Source of the DNA: Bostrychus sinensis
Lineage: Eukaryota > Chordata > Actinopteri > Gobiiformes > Eleotridae
NCBI GenBank assembly: GCA_020698575.1
Contig: CM036242.1
Location: 11,357,624-11,421,623, forward strand
DNA: 64,000 bases
Reading direction: 5' to 3'
In this document: positions 46,039 to 57,165 of the stretch, in pieces
Layout of the letters: each line of letters begins with the position of its first letter
Numbering within the stretch: the stretch's first letter is position 1
Notes under the pieces: generated by a model
The model's input: the letters and a program-made list of their open reading frames with translations, nothing else
The model's database searches: none
Told to the model about the DNA's origin: nothing
Translations under genes and position numbers: made by a program

Positions 46039-47893
46039 TTAGTCCTCTGAGCGCTCCTCTTTGCCCCTCCTACTGCGATGCCTCCGTCTCCGGCGTTCTC
46101 GGCCGGTGTGGTGATGCGTGTGGTGGTGTGCGCTTTGGCTCTCTCGAAGCCGCCTCACCATCTCATGGTCCTTGTTGCCCAGCACTCGAGGCAGAAACAG
46201 CGAAGCCTTGTCGGTGCTTCTGGTTTTAAAACCTCTGCGTGGTCGACCCTTCCCGTTGATGGACACATACCACTGTCGTTTGGCGCTGGCTCGTCTCTTG
46301 CTACTGCCAACGCCTCCCGGTGGCAGCGGCTGCTCTGTGGAGTGGTGGCGGGATGCATACGTGTTGTATCCCAGCTCGTGGATTCGCTCCACAAACTCAC
46401 ACTCTTTGTTGAAGACTTCCTGGAGAGAGGAGAGGATAAAATATTTAGGCCATGCTGTGAGGCAGGCTGCCCCATGTCTCTACTCTGCTCTGATGGTTAC
46501 AGACTTTAGCTATTCTGACAGCTCAGGTGGAGCAACAAATAGTTTAACTCTCACCAGATGAATATGGATCTGTATAGTAATATGAAACACAAGCCTCATG
46601 TGGTCAGATACAGACACCTTTAACCAATGAGTGACAAAGATGACAAGATGAAACATGTACTCACTGAGGCATACAGCCGACCCTTATCGTTCATGGCCAG
46701 GTATCTGCCTGAGAACAGCCCTTTGATGGCAACAACTCCCACATCCACTGCTGTGATTTCCATGATGCCTGCAACACATACAAACAATTCATGACATAAA
46801 TACCATTGTCAATAGAAGGTAAAATGACATTAATAGACAACTCTCAAAAGGACAACAATCACATGGTCAAATTCCATTTCAAATGTAAGTTCGGAGTGAA
46901 CGCATACAAATAAATGACCAAAGCCTAAATAAACAAACTCTAGGAAGTTCTAAAGTGAAACACTTCATTTCCTGTGGTATTATCCACTTCTTAGCGCTCT
47001 ATTCACCGTGTTTATTGAGTCTTTAATCAGTGCTTGATTGGTCAATAGGCCATTGAGCGGCACAGAAAGACTCTAATGGAGTGTGATTAGATAAATACAT
47101 CCGTTAGGACAGCGCTTTTGTCCAAGCCGCATGTTAACACAGGACGGACACTTTCTAATGAAGATTAACGTGCTTCTAGGAAGCTTTGCGATGACATGAT
47201 TTCACATAAAACAGCCGTTCAGACACACTTCACTGAGCAGCTGTCACTCACCTAAAGTCGTTATAGTCACAGTATTGGTACGGGCCTATTATAAATTGTA
47301 ATACATTGGGTAATATTTTAAGATATTTTAGCACAAATGGGCGACATTATTATTGTATAGCCTACAAATCTTATTTGACAAACAACTAGCCTATTAATTG
47401 TTGTTTCAGTGCACTTACTCACTACGGATTAAATATTAGTCTAATTTACACAAGTGCCCATTTTATGGTTGCTTAAATAGCCTAATTAAAATTAAGCGTT
47501 AGGCTATTTAAAAATAAACGTTTTGCATTCATATACCGTTTGTTGCACAGACCCAGAAGGCCTATGTGTGGAAACGGATGTAACGAGGCATCAACAAGAT
47601 GAAAATGCTATATGTGCGTAAAAAAGCGTGCGTAATTACTTACTGTACGGGTTATTCTCCTCCAGTGACCCGTCTATTTTCCCGTTGGGGTGTATCTGTA
47701 AGTGATATTTGGTTGCGCAGTAGAGTTTCCTTCTTCTGGGCGCTCCTCCGAGGTGCTCATATACTCCTCCGCGGCCCCCGGCATCCCTCCGCCGCCGGGG
47801 GTCGCAGGCCTTCTGTCCCGGGCTGCAAGACACCCGCGCGCTCACTGCATCAAACAGGCTCAGCAACAGCAGCAGAGGTACGAGCATCAGCAT
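46039..47893 (-). CDS. fgf3: Fibroblast growth factor 3 (3 exons, 244 aa)
   Basis: Exons on the minus strand are 47893-47644, 46768-46665 and 46419-46039 (stop TAA); the introns are 875 and 245 bp. Product: a secreted paracrine FGF acting through FGFR1b/2b-type receptors, used in inner ear, hindbrain and pharyngeal development. Visible features are a Leu-rich signal peptide (about 1-18), GGRGGVYEHLGGAPRRRKLY (39-58), CATKYHLQIHPNGKIDG, EITAVDVGVVAIKGLFSGRY, the hallmark ECEFVERIHELGYNTYAS, QWYVSINGKGRPRRGFKTRS and FLPRV. The C-tail is strongly basic and has a His-rich HHHTHHH, then an Arg-rich nuclear-localisation-like run. Human FGF3 has an NGS glycosylation site at the position of DGS here. 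Length matches the family (human 239). Start: an ATG pair at 47893/47887 precedes the signal peptide; 47893 was chosen. No in-frame upstream ATG precedes the stop at 47987. Confidence 0.94.
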
Positions 47894-48180
47894 TGTGGCA
47901 TGGCCGGCCAGACACGACTGCGGCGAGAAAACGGAGAACAAGTCCTGGCAAAGTCCCGGGGTCCCATTAAAAAGTGTCGGGGGGCCCTAGCGCTGTAGAG
48001 CCCCAGCAACCGCCAGTATAACTCACATCCGAGCCGCGATTCCGCTTGGAGCCTGTGGAAATCCCTCCCGTGGATGTGACTGAGAGCCTGAGCGCACACG
48101 GAGCGCACATATAAAAGAAGCTTGTGGCGACAATAGGCTGAACTCCGACCAATTGATACAAAGGAGGGGGAGGCAAAAGG
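47894..48180 (-). promoter_or_regulatory. fgf3 5' UTR / promoter region
   Basis: GC- and CpG-rich sequence upstream of the fgf3 ATG. A catataaaag at about 48109-48118 is TATA-like only in plus orientation, so the minus-strand initiation site is uncertain. Confidence 0.35.
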
Positions 48181-49255
48181 TATCAGCCCTGTGTGAAGTG
48201 AGAGACTGCGGCGTGGATAAAATTACACAGTGGCTGAGTGCGGAACAGTTCTCTCCTCTGAACTCCTCTTCTGAAATATCCTAAAAGAGCAATTAGACAT
48301 CCCAAATTATAGGAGGGCCGAGCCTGAGCAGCCACAGCAACAGGTGAGGGGCGAGATACAAGACGATACTGCTGGAACAACTGACCAGCTACTGAAACAC
48401 AGCTTGATAATTTTTGGTTAGAATTTGGCTTACACCTCACTATGTCACTTTTTTTTAATCAGAATCTGCAATGTCTTGTCTTCCTTATACTTTAATAGCA
48501 TCAAAATTATATTGAAAAGGGAAGAATAGCCCCACTTATAGATATGGTGTTCCCAGTTAGCCAGAAATATTACCATCTTATATGTATCTTACTCATACAA
48601 AACATTACTTCTCCATGCGTCTGATACTGGTGACATAACAGATATAAACCATAAACAGCCTACTAAATAGTGGTGCTCAAACAGTTTGGTATTTTTGTCT
48701 ATTCATATATTACTTATTTGTCTATTCATATATTACTTTGTTAATATGAAATTGGCTTATGATTCAAAAATAAACATCCAATTAATATACAGGGTTTTCT
48801 TCAAGGAAACCAAATATCATTCATGTGAAGCAAGTCCTGAGATCTACAATTCTTATCAAACCAACAAAGTAATCATGTGGATAGGTCCACATCCCACCTA
48901 AAGTTGCAGAGCACTCATTTTGTTCTAACAGGTGCTAGTCAAGCGCACATTAAAACTGTCCCGACTGAGGTCGGTGTCGAGTGTGAGTAACTAGTAATTT
49001 GAATAAGAACTTCTTGATGGCAGTGCATGCAGTCCCGCGCAGTGTTCCCTTTAAGAGGTGGTGATGGGACACCACCACAAGTTAGAAAATCAAACACGAC
49101 CTCATATGTCAGCAGTTTAAGTTAGTATTTTTTCAGTTGTCAAGTTTCTGAATAGTCCATCTTCGTGCAGACTTGAACTTTGTCCGTTACTGCTGTAGGT
49201 CACCTCTTCTAAAAGGAGATTAAGAAACAAAAGCAAATTAATGGTCTGTCAGATA
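48181..49255. other. fgf3 upstream spacer
   Basis: No gene is seen. A 22-bp direct repeat (tttgtctattcatatattactt, twice) occurs at about 48696-48739. Confidence 0.45.
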
Positions 49256-49670
49256 GAACCTCTCTCGTCTGCGTTATTCTTCTTCATCCCTTCCCCAAGC
49301 AAAAGATTGTCCCAGACTTTTCCCATCCTACTGCCCCGGCTCTGGCTAGGCAGCAGCCGGTGGGCGGAAGAGCAGCAGGCTAAATGACTACTGCCTAAAT
49401 TGCTTCCATCTTGGTCGCATTATGGTTTGCATTCTGGTAATTAGCACCATCATCTACAAATCTCTCTGCCCTTTGGCGCTGCTCCACTGCTGCTATCAAG
49501 GCCTCTGCTGAGAATCCCCCAGAGAGTCGACGGTTAATTTGTCTTCCCCTCCCATACATCACCCAGCTAGTTCCCTGTGTCACTTTATTTACCCGGATGA
49601 TCAGAAAACAGCAGCGCTTTTAATTACCAATCTGTGCGCATAATGCCTCCGAGACCCCTTTTGCGAGTCA
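49256..49670. other. Candidate regulatory block upstream of fgf3
   Basis: Repeat-free, base-balanced DNA. It contains homeodomain-like taat/atta motifs (ttttaattaccaat, ggtaattagcac) and pyrimidine-rich runs. It has no convincing reading frame. A developmental enhancer is plausible from position and composition only. Confidence 0.3.
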
Positions 49671-51370
49671 GACAACACACCAAAACATGAGCCGAGCTGT
49701 GTGTATCGGAGGTTGTTCTGGTGGCCATTTCTAAGTGAGACGCTCTTGATGTGGTTAAATGCTGGAAGAGGGTGGAACCTCAGATGTGGTGTGCTGTTGC
49801 TCTCAGAAACTATTTTAATTACGTTCCCTCCACACCGCCCACAAAGCATCCCAGCAATAAGCAGGGCAAACGCGCTCAATTTGCGAGGCACATGCACACA
49901 CACTCCCATCATACACTTCTAATCGAGATAAATGTGTGTTGTTTCTAACTTTTTTTTTTTTTTTTTTAAGAGTGCACTTATGAAACTGTGCAAGTGCCAA
50001 GTGTAGGCCTCAGAGTGCGCTTGCATCCAGATGTATCCGAGAGGGACTGTTTCTCACAGTGTTAGGGTTACTTCACATATTCTCAACACATTTTCTGTGC
50101 AATCTCCTCTGATTGGTTCTGTTCATTTGTATGTAACTCCCTAAGCTGAAATGTGAAGTACTTATCAAACTGAACAGTTTTGTGCAATCTTACAAGATTA
50201 CATGCTACATTTGCTGTCTTATTAATATATTTTTGTAAGAGATGCCTAGTACACAAATAGGTTTGTGGTTTGATTAAAGTGGGACAGTTGGGTTTCAGTA
50301 TTGCAAAATAAAGTGTTCACAGCTCTACAACCACCGTTAGCAAAAAATATAACTGCAGAGGTCATACAGTATATCTATCTATAAAATACTGTAAGATATT
50401 TCTTACAATCAGTCTTTGATTTTTGTCATATTGTGGATTTTACAACCACAAATTTACAGCCAAATCATATTTTAAAATTAAATGGTAATGGTCATCAATG
50501 AGCATTACAGTATAATAGAGGCTTAAACATTAGCAGGGCATATTTTTTATATCTGTGTGGAACATTGTGGTTTATCCCGGATAGGCATAGACCTGAATAG
50601 GTATGGCTGGCCTCTTCTGTTAGAATGTAATAATATAAGCAACATCACTGATTGAGTTTATCTAACTAACTCATTGATTTACAGTAAACAGTTTGCATAG
50701 GCAGGTGGTGTACCGCCAAAAACATTTATTCTTCTATTTTACTGTAGGGTAGTCATCATAACATAAATCTCAATCATAAAAACAAAGAAAAAACAAAAAA
50801 CAAAAAAAAACCAACAACATTTATGTAAAACAGTAAAACCACTAAAGCAGGAAGTTTACTCTAGGCTAAACCAGTTTTGCATCACATTCAGTGTATTGTT
50901 AAAACATTACATACACTTTTTGCCTAGTCGCAGGTATACTATGCTGGTATAATATCTTGACTTGGGTACGGACATCTTCTTCATGTTGTTTGGCAGAGGC
51001 AAATCGACTGTGCTAGCTTTGTTCTTGGATCTGCACAATACAAAGTTGACTAATTGGTCCTCCAATGTGACTGGGGAGCTATTGGAGTTCACATTACACT
51101 GCACACTTGCATTCCTGACCACCTCCCAACGCAAGTGGAGTGATCAGATCCCACATCCCACTGCATTTAGGATGCCTTCACACCTGTTTGTGGATGAAAC
51201 ATGGCAGCAGAAGCAGCCCCACTGCTTCTGTAGAAAGAAAAGCTCAGCCAATTCTGCATTATTTACCCAGCTGAAATATTTCCAAACCAGTTCTTTTGCC
51301 ATCATCCACTTGACAAATGAATCTAAACTCAGCCATGTGAAGTGCTTTGACACAAAACCCCAAAGCATAC
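49671..51370. other. fgf3 upstream spacer
   Basis: No gene is seen. A poly(T) run lies at about 49951-49968 and an A-rich run at about 50780-50812. Confidence 0.4.
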
Positions 51371-51790
51371 ATTTTAACTTTCCCCTTTTCTCTCCTGCAG
51401 CAATGAATGAACGCAAGAATTTCAGGGCTCCTTTTTTAATTGACCTCCCAAAAATTCTCCCCCCACCACCACCCCAAAAACCCTCTTGGCACAAAAGGGT
51501 TTCTTTTCTGCAATAATACAAAGGTTATTAGCCAGGTCCTTTTCTTGCCCCCTCCTTTTTGCAGAGGAAAAAGGAGGTACCAGTAATCCAGAGCAAATCA
51601 AAATGACCTTTGAACCCTTTCTGCTGTACTTTTTCTCATGGGCAGATTTCTTTGGTGAGGCGGTGATCAGAGGGCTGAACCCGGCCGCTGCCTCTCGTCT
51701 CCTGACAAATCGCTGCTGAGCCTCTTTTGTCCCCTCGACTTTGATCTCACCTGCTTGTCAGCCGCTTCAGAAAGAAGTCTAGTACAGTTC
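51371..51790. other. Candidate regulatory block upstream of fgf3
   Basis: Repeat-free DNA with C-rich and CTTTT-rich tracts, about 3.6-3.9 kb upstream of the fgf3 start. A 184-codon plus-strand frame (50962-51516) and a 125-codon minus-strand frame overlap it. Neither shows a domain, so I treat the region as non-coding. Confidence 0.3.
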
Positions 51791-52029
51791 CAGTGCATAG
51801 CAAACAAATTGGCAACTATTTTATTCTGCCTCTGAATGTCTTTTATTTCTGCTCTGGCTGTTTGTCATTGGCATTTTTATAAACAACTAAACACAGCTAA
51901 ATGGAACTAGCTGATCAGAAAACTTTACAAGCCTTTGTCTGATGAGCCAAACACTATGGATTAAATTGTGTGTAAGGCAACATTTTGTATATTGCTATTA
52001 GATTCCCTTTTAACCACTCCCTTTCTTTC

Positions 52030-52340
52030 AGGGGTTGCCATAGCGAATCATAGTTCTGGTTTGATCTGGTTTTGACTTGGTTTAGACCTAGTTTAGTTCT
52101 GATTAATTCCTGGTTTATTCCTGGTTTTAGGCCTTATTTTATTCCTGGTTGAGATCTGGTTTAGTCCTGGTTTAGACTTGGTTTAGACTGAGTTTAGTTC
52201 TGGTTTCGACCTGGTTTATTCCTGGTTGAGTTCTAGTTTTAGACATGGTTTAGTCCTGGTTTAGACATGGTTTAGTCCTTCTTTGGTGTCCCATCCCTCT
52301 GTATAGTCCTAGGTTAGTCCTGGGTTAGTCCTGATTTAGG
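52030..52340. repeat. Irregular minisatellite, 'CTGGTTTAGTCCTGG' type
   Basis: About 20 diverged units of roughly 12-15 bp, of the form ctggttta(g)(t/a)c(c/t), run head to tail with many substitutions. It gives no meaningful protein. Confidence 0.8.
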
Positions 52341-53439
52341 TTTATTTTAGTCTTTGAAAGCCATATAAATAAAGGTACTATAAATTATCAAATAACTCCA
52401 TTTACCCCCTGCAATGTGCCCACGTACCCCCTGGGGTCCCTGTACCCCGGTGGGGAAACACCTAACCTATTATACATTTGTATGATGTTCATGATGGCTA
52501 CGTTCTTTTCACATTCAGGTAGGTTTTGTACATTTAGCAATGCATGTGCTATTCTGCCAGGCAGATCTAAGTAACAGAGTTTGATGGAGATCTGTGGCCC
52601 AATGTGTAAGATGGAGTCCTGGTGTCATTTGACAGTCGACCCTAATATGGTATTAAGCATCCACTGCAGCACTGTACTAGTTTGAGTACTCATATTCAAA
52701 GTGAATACATTTTTGAAGTTCCATAAGCTGTATTGTGGCTACAAACTTCTTGGGGAGGTGACGGAGCTTCCAATTTCAATCTTGTGCAGCAGAGTGGATG
52801 ATGAAGACCTCTGGATGAGTTATAAGTACAAGCAAGGGCTCATTGTAACTGTGCAATGGGACGTGGAAGCTGCAGTTCGATGCCTTGGCACGGCTTGAAG
52901 CAGCACCTTCAAGTTGCTCATTTTTGACTTGGACCTATTGATCCTTCATTATGCTCAAGGAGACACCTATGCTATTAAATTATCCAGACATAGTTTTCAC
53001 ATGTCATGGCAGCTATACTGAGTACCAAGGCTGAAAGCCAATTTAGACATGTTTTTATAGTGATTTGTAAATCATAAGTTATAAATAACAATATTATTGT
53101 GTTTTATTTTTATCTTATCAATTTTTTCTTCCTAAAATATTGTCCTTGATCCATGGCATAGCTGACTGTATGTGATATTGGAATTGAAAAGTGGGAATCA
53201 GATTTTAGAGTTTGGCCTCACCTGAGCTGAGTGGCATATTTCTTATTTTGAAACAATAGTAGCTCTTTGTTGGTGCAGGTTCTCATTCATCCAAGTGAAT
53301 CTCAGTAGAAAGGGTTCACAAGAAGGTCATCTGGACAAAGTTCTGTTCTTAGAAGACATTTTGTTAAATTTTTTTACTGAACAGTTCTTAAAAATAAGAC
53401 TGGAAATACACAGTTTAGTTCTTCTAATGTACTATATAT

Positions 53440-53850
53440 AAACTCCAGCATAACAAATGAAAAAGTTAAAAAGGCCATTAATAAACTGAAACTTAGAAAA
53501 GCCACTGGCTTTGATCATTTGTCTAATGAATTTTTAGTCTGCAAAAAAGTCTGGTTTGTTTCTAGTTTTATATAAATTTTTGTATACTTGTTTTTGAAAC
53601 AGAAATTACTAGAGATAAATAACTCAAGTTATATCTTTTAAAAAACACATATAAACTAAACATTCATTTTGATTTGGATCTACTACCCTGTCATTCCCAA
53701 AAATGTAAATATTTAGGACTCATTCTAGATGAAGATCTTACATTTGAGGAAGGCATAGAAGTATTGAGAGTATATGAGAATGGGCATGTAGGTTTGGTAT
53801 TCTTCCACTGGCTTTGGAGATCCTCATCGGTTCCAGAGGATGATAGATTT
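53440..53850 (+). pseudogene. Decayed LINE reverse transcriptase fragments
   Basis: One segment (53465-53542) translates as KKAINKLKLRKATGFDH then SNEFL. This matches the conserved start of the non-LTR reverse transcriptase palm, where LINEs show AI..LK..KA.G.D...NE. A second (about 53692-53790) reads KCKYLGLILDEDLTFEEGIE, like the KYLG..LDE.L.F block at the end of the RT domain. The intervening RT core, including the catalytic Y-x-D-D, is deleted, and stops interrupt the frame. Confidence 0.7.
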
Positions 53851-54051
53851 AATTGAGTGTCTCTGTCTTAGTTTCAGTCTTAGTCTTAGTCCATTTTCAG
53901 TTTTAATTAGCTTGGTTTGTGTTAAATGTTTGGCACTTTATGTTTAACTTGTGATTTTTTTGGTATTTTTTTGGCCTCTATAATTTTGATTTGCAGTGTC
54001 TTGCTAGCCCATGTGGTTGGCACTTTTTTGGTGAATAACACAAAGTAATAA

Positions 54052-54052
<1 letters not shown>

Positions 54053-54093
<41 letters not shown>
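54053..54093. repeat. (ACT)n microsatellite
   Basis: Thirteen or so act units followed by accacc. Confidence 0.9.
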
Positions 54094-54097
<4 letters not shown>

Positions 54098-54173
54098 TTA
54101 AATACAATGAGAGGTAAAATAATTTGTGATATGTGTACCAATATGCCGAAAAGAAGAGCCACAGCTACGAGCT

Positions 54174-54796
54174 GCTAACATTAGCCTGGCGAGCCAGTCT
54201 TGCCTACTTTCTTTTCTGAAGCAGCTGGTTCCTCACATGCAGCAAAGCATTTCTCTCTGGTCGATTTGGAACTGGCCTATCACAGCCGTTCATCTGCTGC
54301 TTTTCTTACAAATATGGGAGCTAACCAAGGTAGCGCTGGCTACCGAGTTAATTTAATAACTTCTCTTTCTTTCCTTCGTCATCTGTTGGTTCTGCTGAAG
54401 TCCATGTTGTTGTTCAGTCCTCTTTTGTGATTTTTTCTTCATCTTGTTGCTATTGTAACAACAGTAAAGTCCTGTTGATGTCCAATGTAATGACAAACAA
54501 ACTCACTTTTTTCACAAGTCTTTGTACAACTGGCTTCTGCTGCTGTCCCATTCAGAAATAAGTACAGAGCTGCTCATAATACGGTGTATTTTGGTGTTTT
54601 ATGACAAAAACGGCAAACCACCAGGTTTGTTTGGGTCATCGTTGCACTGCTTACGTCCCGCCCTTCATTTCTCTGTTTGTTTTTTCCACCTGAGAATGTT
54701 CCACCCTTAGAAACGAAATTTAAGCGAAGGGGTACCAGACTAACTTCTTTGTATAGAATAGAAAGAGTGTATGTCTGGCGGGCCAGGCTAGCTAAC
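54174..54796. mobile_element. Terminal-inverted-repeat element, ~620 bp, unknown family
   Basis: The left end gctaacattagcctggcgag (54174-54193, continuing ccagtct) and the right end atgtctggcgggccaggcta then gctaac (54771-54796) are imperfect inverted repeats of about 25 bp. The interior has no transposase-like frame, which fits a MITE. No clear target duplication was identified, so the superfamily is open. Confidence 0.6.
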
Positions 54797-55234
54797 TTGG
54801 CATTTTTGGCATGTTTTCCTGACCCCTGGAGACTTTGTGTGCAAAACGTTTTTATTTTTTATTTTTTAGATTTGAATAAAATGCAAATGGGGGTCAAAAT
54901 GACTACAATTGAAGTGAAGTATGAAGTATGGATTGTGTGTCATTTGCACATGGCACATCAAAGTCCAGGCACTGCTTTTATAAAGCTATAGTGATGACAA
55001 CAAACAACGGGCTTGTCTGTGTTTCTTATGTATTCATTGTGCTATAAATTGGTTCTCATGCAGAATAGAGGAAATGTGAGTGAACAGACAAATGCTGAAA
55101 GGACTGAAGATGGCCGCAGGGCTGAGGAAACCTCAGCAACAGTTACTTTACTTTTAAAAGTGCTTCTAGACTCCATTCAAAGATGGATGAAAATAACAAC
55201 CTCTATGATGTTTTTCCTGCCTTTCTCTTTCTTC

Positions 55235-55310
55235 CACGCTTTCTCTTTCTCACTACTCTCTCTCTTTTTTTTGCCACTGTCACTCTTTGTCTCTCATTCA
55301 CTCGCTCTCC
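55235..55310. repeat. Pyrimidine-rich (CTCTTT) tract
   Basis: A stretch of ctttctc/ctctct variants on the plus strand with few purines. It is low complexity. Confidence 0.6.
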
Positions 55311-55458
55311 CTCTGTAACCAGATAGCTCTGTCCTATACTCCTTCAGCTCTTTGATTGTTAGCTGCAGGTTTCAGATGCCTGCAGAGCGACTGCACCTTC
55401 CAACAGGCGAATGATTGTGGAAGGATGAAACTCTAGAGGCCATCAATGGCTGTGACAG

Positions 55459-55520
55459 ACACACATACACACACAGAAGCACACACACGCATACACACAC
55501 ACACACACACACACACACAG
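55459..55520. repeat. (CA)n microsatellite
   Basis: An interrupted array of ca dinucleotides with its longest pure run at 55493-55519. Confidence 0.9.
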
Positions 55521-55567
55521 AAGCACACAAACCTCTATGTGTATAAACAACATACTAAATCATATAT

Positions 55568-55569
55568 AA

Positions 55570-55651
<82 letters not shown>

Positions 55652-55680
55652 ACAACTATTATTATTATTATTATTATTAT
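55568..55680. repeat. Inverted (ATT)n/(AAT)n/(ATT)n microsatellite
   Basis: An (att)n array turns directly into (aat)n and, after aacaaaacaact, returns to (att)n. The arms are mutually complementary and can form long hairpins. Confidence 0.9.
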
Positions 55681-56039
55681 GTTGAAATATTGGCATAGAC
55701 ATTTGAATTGTGTTGGTCCGGACATTTACAGTTTATTCTTTGATTAAAACCTGTACCAACTACCACACTTTCTCTCATGGGTTAAAACAATAACTTTTGA
55801 GCAATCAGTCTTGTCAACATTAAGCAGCTTTTTCTTATGTTTTGTCCGAGTGAATGTTTTGGTGAATGTTGAGTTGGATTGATTATGTGGTTAGTGCACA
55901 TAGTTAGTGGTTAGTGTTTGTATTTTAGAGAGTTAGGATACTAAATGAATTTGATAAATGTGTCACTGATTGTATTTTAGGGTTAGAATTCTGGATGAAT
56001 TTGATAATGTGCATATTGAATAATGTTGAGGCAGAGGTT

Positions 56040-56290
56040 ACTGGGGGTTCTCTCCAGGTACTCAGGCTTCCTTCCACCATCCAAGACATGCATGTGTCAG
56101 GTGAATTGTTGAATTGTTGACTAAATTGCCCCTAGTGAATGAATGTGAGAGTGAATGGTTGTCTGTCTGTGTATGTCTCTGTGTCGGCCTTGCAACAAGC
56201 TGGCCCCTGTCCAGGGTGTACCACGTCTGAGGCCCAATGTTACTGGGACCTCTAATGGGAATAAGCGGAAGAAGATGAATGAATGAATGA
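56040..56290 (+). repeat. L2-like LINE 3' tail
   Basis: Ordered blocks are: caggtactcaggcttccttccaccatccaagacatgcatg, attgttgactaaattgcccc, gtgaatgtgagagtgaatggttgtctgtc, ctgtccagggtgtacca and ataagcggaagaagatgaatgaatgaatga. This is the standard fish L2 3' UTR ending in its short tandem tail. No ORF of the LINE is present. Confidence 0.8.
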
Positions 56291-56394
56291 TGTAGCCTAT
56301 GGGTGTATTGTGTAGACCTTTATTGCATAAATGTAGATTGATCTTACATGAATGTTTGAAGGACTGCTGTAATCTTACTTATTGTAGTTTGTGT

Positions 56395-56466
56395 GTGACC
56401 TGCCCAAGGACTACAGATGGAAAATAGCTAGTAGCTAAATCTGGTGCAGATAAATAAAAATAAAAT
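56395..56466 (+). repeat. LINE-type 3' end fragment
   Basis: ggactacagatggaaaatagctagtagctaaatctggtgcagataaataaaaataaa resembles LINE tails near 25.45-25.56 kb and 10.65-10.77 kb of this window. Confidence 0.5.
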
Positions 56467-57029
56467 TTGGTAGGCTTTTTCAAAACATCCTTGAAGCACA
56501 CCAAAGTATCACTAACCAATCAAACAAAAGAATACTTAGAATGAATAAGGGAAGAGATCTCATAATTTGCTGAAAACATTCTGTAAGCTTTCAAACTATG
56601 ATTAGCAGCTGCTAACAAGGAATGCTAGAATAAATGCTTAGCACAGGGCTATATTTATGTAATTTCAATTTTATGGAACATTTTCTTTTATGATTATAGT
56701 AATATTGACTTTGGAAAAACAACAGCACTTTTTCATTTCCACCATGCAGTGATTGAAAGGTCTTGATTTGCTGAGCTTTCAGGCTACATTAATTCAGCCA
56801 AGGGGCTTTATTTAGGTTAATAACAGAAGACCTATACAGTAACAGTATGAGTGCTTTACAGTTCATTTGAGATAATGTGGAGGGAATAACGTGAGAGATA
56901 ATTATGAGTTAGCACAAGCATTTAGAATCAGCATCCGAAAGGTGTTCTCTTCAGAGGCTGGTCTTTTTAGTGGTCTTTTTTGAGTTTGCAGAGTGTTGTT
57001 TGGTTAAATTGTCGCAGTATCTTTTGGCA

Positions 57030-57165
57030 TCTATTGGTCACAGTATGTGGGTAGTTGTCACAGGAAGGGTATCTGGCGTAAAAACCTTCCAAATCACCAT
57101 GAGATTGATTCACTGTGGTGGCCCCGGTAAAGGAGCACCCGAAAGTAATAAAATGAAATCTATTG
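57030..57165 (+). repeat. SINE/LINE tail, same family as 5.3-5.5 kb
   Basis: It contains gttgtcacaggaagggtatctggcgtaaaaacctt, accatgagattgattcactgtggtggccccggtaaaggagcacccgaaag. This aligns with the tail of the repeat at 5.40-5.49 kb. Confidence 0.7.

Noticed and set aside
45980..46560. Plus-strand frames of 140-odd codons opposite fgf3 exon 3
   Set aside because: They are antisense shadows of the Arg/His-rich fgf3 exon and have no features of their own.
47636..47941. Methionine start of fgf3 at 47941
   Set aside because: The codon at that place is TTG, not ATG. The first ATG of the frame is at 47893, directly before the signal peptide.
50962..51516. 184-codon plus-strand open frame, the longest in the window
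   Set aside because: It has no domain, signal peptide or compositional bias typical of protein. The antisense strand is also open over much of it, and there is no splice or poly(A) context. It overlaps a likely non-coding block.
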